A stretch of DNA of 64,000 nt from Tenacibaculum agarivorans (lineage in GTDB: Bacteria; Bacteroidota; Bacteroidia; Flavobacteriales; Flavobacteriaceae): the NCBI RefSeq assembly GCF_001936575.1, contig NZ_MSMP01000002.1:62001-126000 (forward strand), given 5' to 3'. The translations under genes and the position numbers were made by a program. A model generated the notes under the pieces. The model was not told the DNA's origin and searched no databases. It saw only the letters and a program-made list of their open reading frames with translations. The stretch's first letter is position 1. The number at the start of each line of letters is the position of its first letter. This document shows, piece by piece, positions 63,274 to 64,000 of this stretch.

Positions 63274-63353
63274 CCAAAGGTCTCCTTTGGCAAGATGGCT
63301 TTGGTCGAAAAACTGTGAACGTAGTGAGCGTGTCCGTCCACAAGCTATCTTGC
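63274..63353. repeat. Structured non-coding segment, oriT candidate
   Basis: CCAAAGG-TCT-CCTTTGG (63274-63290) is followed by arms GCAAGATGGCTT (63290-63301) and AAGCTATCTTGC (63342-63353) that pair with one G-T. Stacked hairpins just outside a mobilization operon are typical of transfer origins or of regulatory RNAs. Confidence 0.5.
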
Positions 63354-63400
63354 TAGTGCAAAACCGCCAAGTTTACTACCACTCCAAACTGAGTGTTTTT

Positions 63401-63826
63401 TTACTTTGGATATAATTTTATTTCTAGCATTACAGCTTCAGCAATTTCAATAGCTTCAGTTATATTTTCAATATTCACTTCTAATAACTGTCCTTGTGCC
63501 TGACTTAATCTATCTTTTTGATCTTGGTTTAAATCATTATAATATTCATTATTAACTAGATCTATTGCCGTTTCTATAAAAGCAGCTATTTTACCAGCAC
63601 TAACCATATAGTCTGATAGCATTTCACTTTCACTCTTTCTCCATTGTCTTGGTTGGTTGTTTTCAATAGCTTCTTTTTCTGTTTTATAAATAGAAGCATT
63701 AGTTAAAAATCTTCTATAAATATCTGCATCAGCTCCAGCTACACCATGCCTTCCACATTGATGGGCTCTTCTTATCAAATATTCATAGCGCATTGCATAA
63801 TCATCAGAGTACATATTATCTCTCAT
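63401..63826 (-). CDS. Hypothetical protein of the mobile element
   Basis: 141 helical residues with no signal peptide (YEYLIRRAHQCGRHGVAGAD, ENITEAIEIAEAVMLEIKLY). No family recognised. It is convergent with the mob operon and divergent from the partial gene at the window end, so it probably has its own promoter in the 55-base gap at 63,827-63,880. Confidence 0.5.
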   Translation of the reverse strand: MRDNMYSDDYAMRYEYLIRRAHQCGRHGVAGADADIYRRFLTNASIYKTEKEAIENNQPRQWRKSESEMLSDYMVSAGKIAAFIETAIDLVNNEYYNDLNQDQKDRLSQAQGQLLEVNIENITEAIEIAEAVMLEIKLYPK

Positions 63827-63880
63827 ATCAATAAATTATTTAATAGTTTGTTATTTCGGGTATTTCCAAATATAATTATT

Positions 63881-64000
63881 ATGATGCTATTAAAAATTTT
63901 AAAAACGATCTTTTTAGGTGTTGTTTTATTGCTTGGGAATTTTCAAGTAATGGCACATACTTTTACTTATAACGATTTATCTGAGCATAGAAGATGTGAA
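63881..64000 (+). CDS. Secreted or membrane protein, 3' end outside window
   Basis: Forty codons are visible. ATGATGCTA opens a signal peptide (LKTIFLGVVLLLGNFQVMAH) followed by TFTYNDLSEHRRCE. The frame is open to the end of the window, so length and function cannot be judged. Confidence 0.5.
   Translation, partial: MMLLKILKTIFLGVVLLLGNFQVMAHTFTYNDLSEHRRCE

Overview
The window looks like chromosome from a marine-type member of the Flavobacteriaceae (Bacteroidota), perhaps near Tenacibaculum or Aquimarina; genus is not resolvable by reading alone. Evidence: AT-rich DNA, type IX secretion (T9SS) sorting domains, SprB and TANFOR-type surface proteins, Bacteroidota promoters of the form TTTG-N20-TAnnTTTG, lipoproteins with SxC lipoboxes, and two-gene RHS loci of the flavobacterial kind.

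Region 1 (1-18,668) is one long rightward transcription unit of cell-surface genes: a 5'-truncated SprB-repeat protein with a T9SS sorting domain, a PKD lipoprotein, a 2,304-residue TANFOR-type protein that also carries a metzincin zinc site, a caspase/CPD-like self-processing module and a C-terminal His-rich nuclease-like tip, an Imm11-like immunity protein, four tandem paralogues ending in a SprB-like repeat plus a remnant of a fifth, and an outer-membrane barrel. A clear terminator closes it. I read this as a surface apparatus with a toxin-immunity pair embedded in it.

Region 2 (18,840-33,680) is a nitrate assimilation locus: a three-module nitrate reductase, a rubredoxin-tailed relative of nitrite/sulfite reductases that lacks siroheme ligands, molybdenum cofactor genes (mobA, a ModE-like regulator, moeA) on the minus strand, a Crp/Fnr regulator, a nitrate ABC transporter (nrtA, nrtB, two ATPases) and an outer-membrane porin. 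Diverged copies of a dispersed intergenic repeat lie on both sides of the cofactor and transport genes.

Region 3 (34,639-45,840) has a NarL-type response regulator, then a two-gene RHS/YD-repeat toxin locus with a possible GIY-YIG-like tip, a RraB-like immunity candidate, an orphan C-terminal tail, a DUF4265 protein and small unknown genes.

Region 4 (45,861-64,000) is mobile DNA. It has an XRE regulator, a P-loop ATPase, three tandem tyrosine recombinases (recombinase-in-trio-like, the middle one lacking catalytic residues) and a fourth convergent recombinase. Next comes a 45-bp 3' half of a tRNA-Met gene, probably an attachment site. To its right is a mobilizable or conjugative element: a three-gene cargo operon with a papain-like cysteine peptidase, a WG-repeat membrane protein, membrane and VWA-like lipoproteins, a MobC-like protein, a short HUH relaxase, three tandem small genes resembling the relaxase C-terminus, and a VirD4/TraG-like coupling ATPase. 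The intact tRNA and far end should lie beyond base 64,000.
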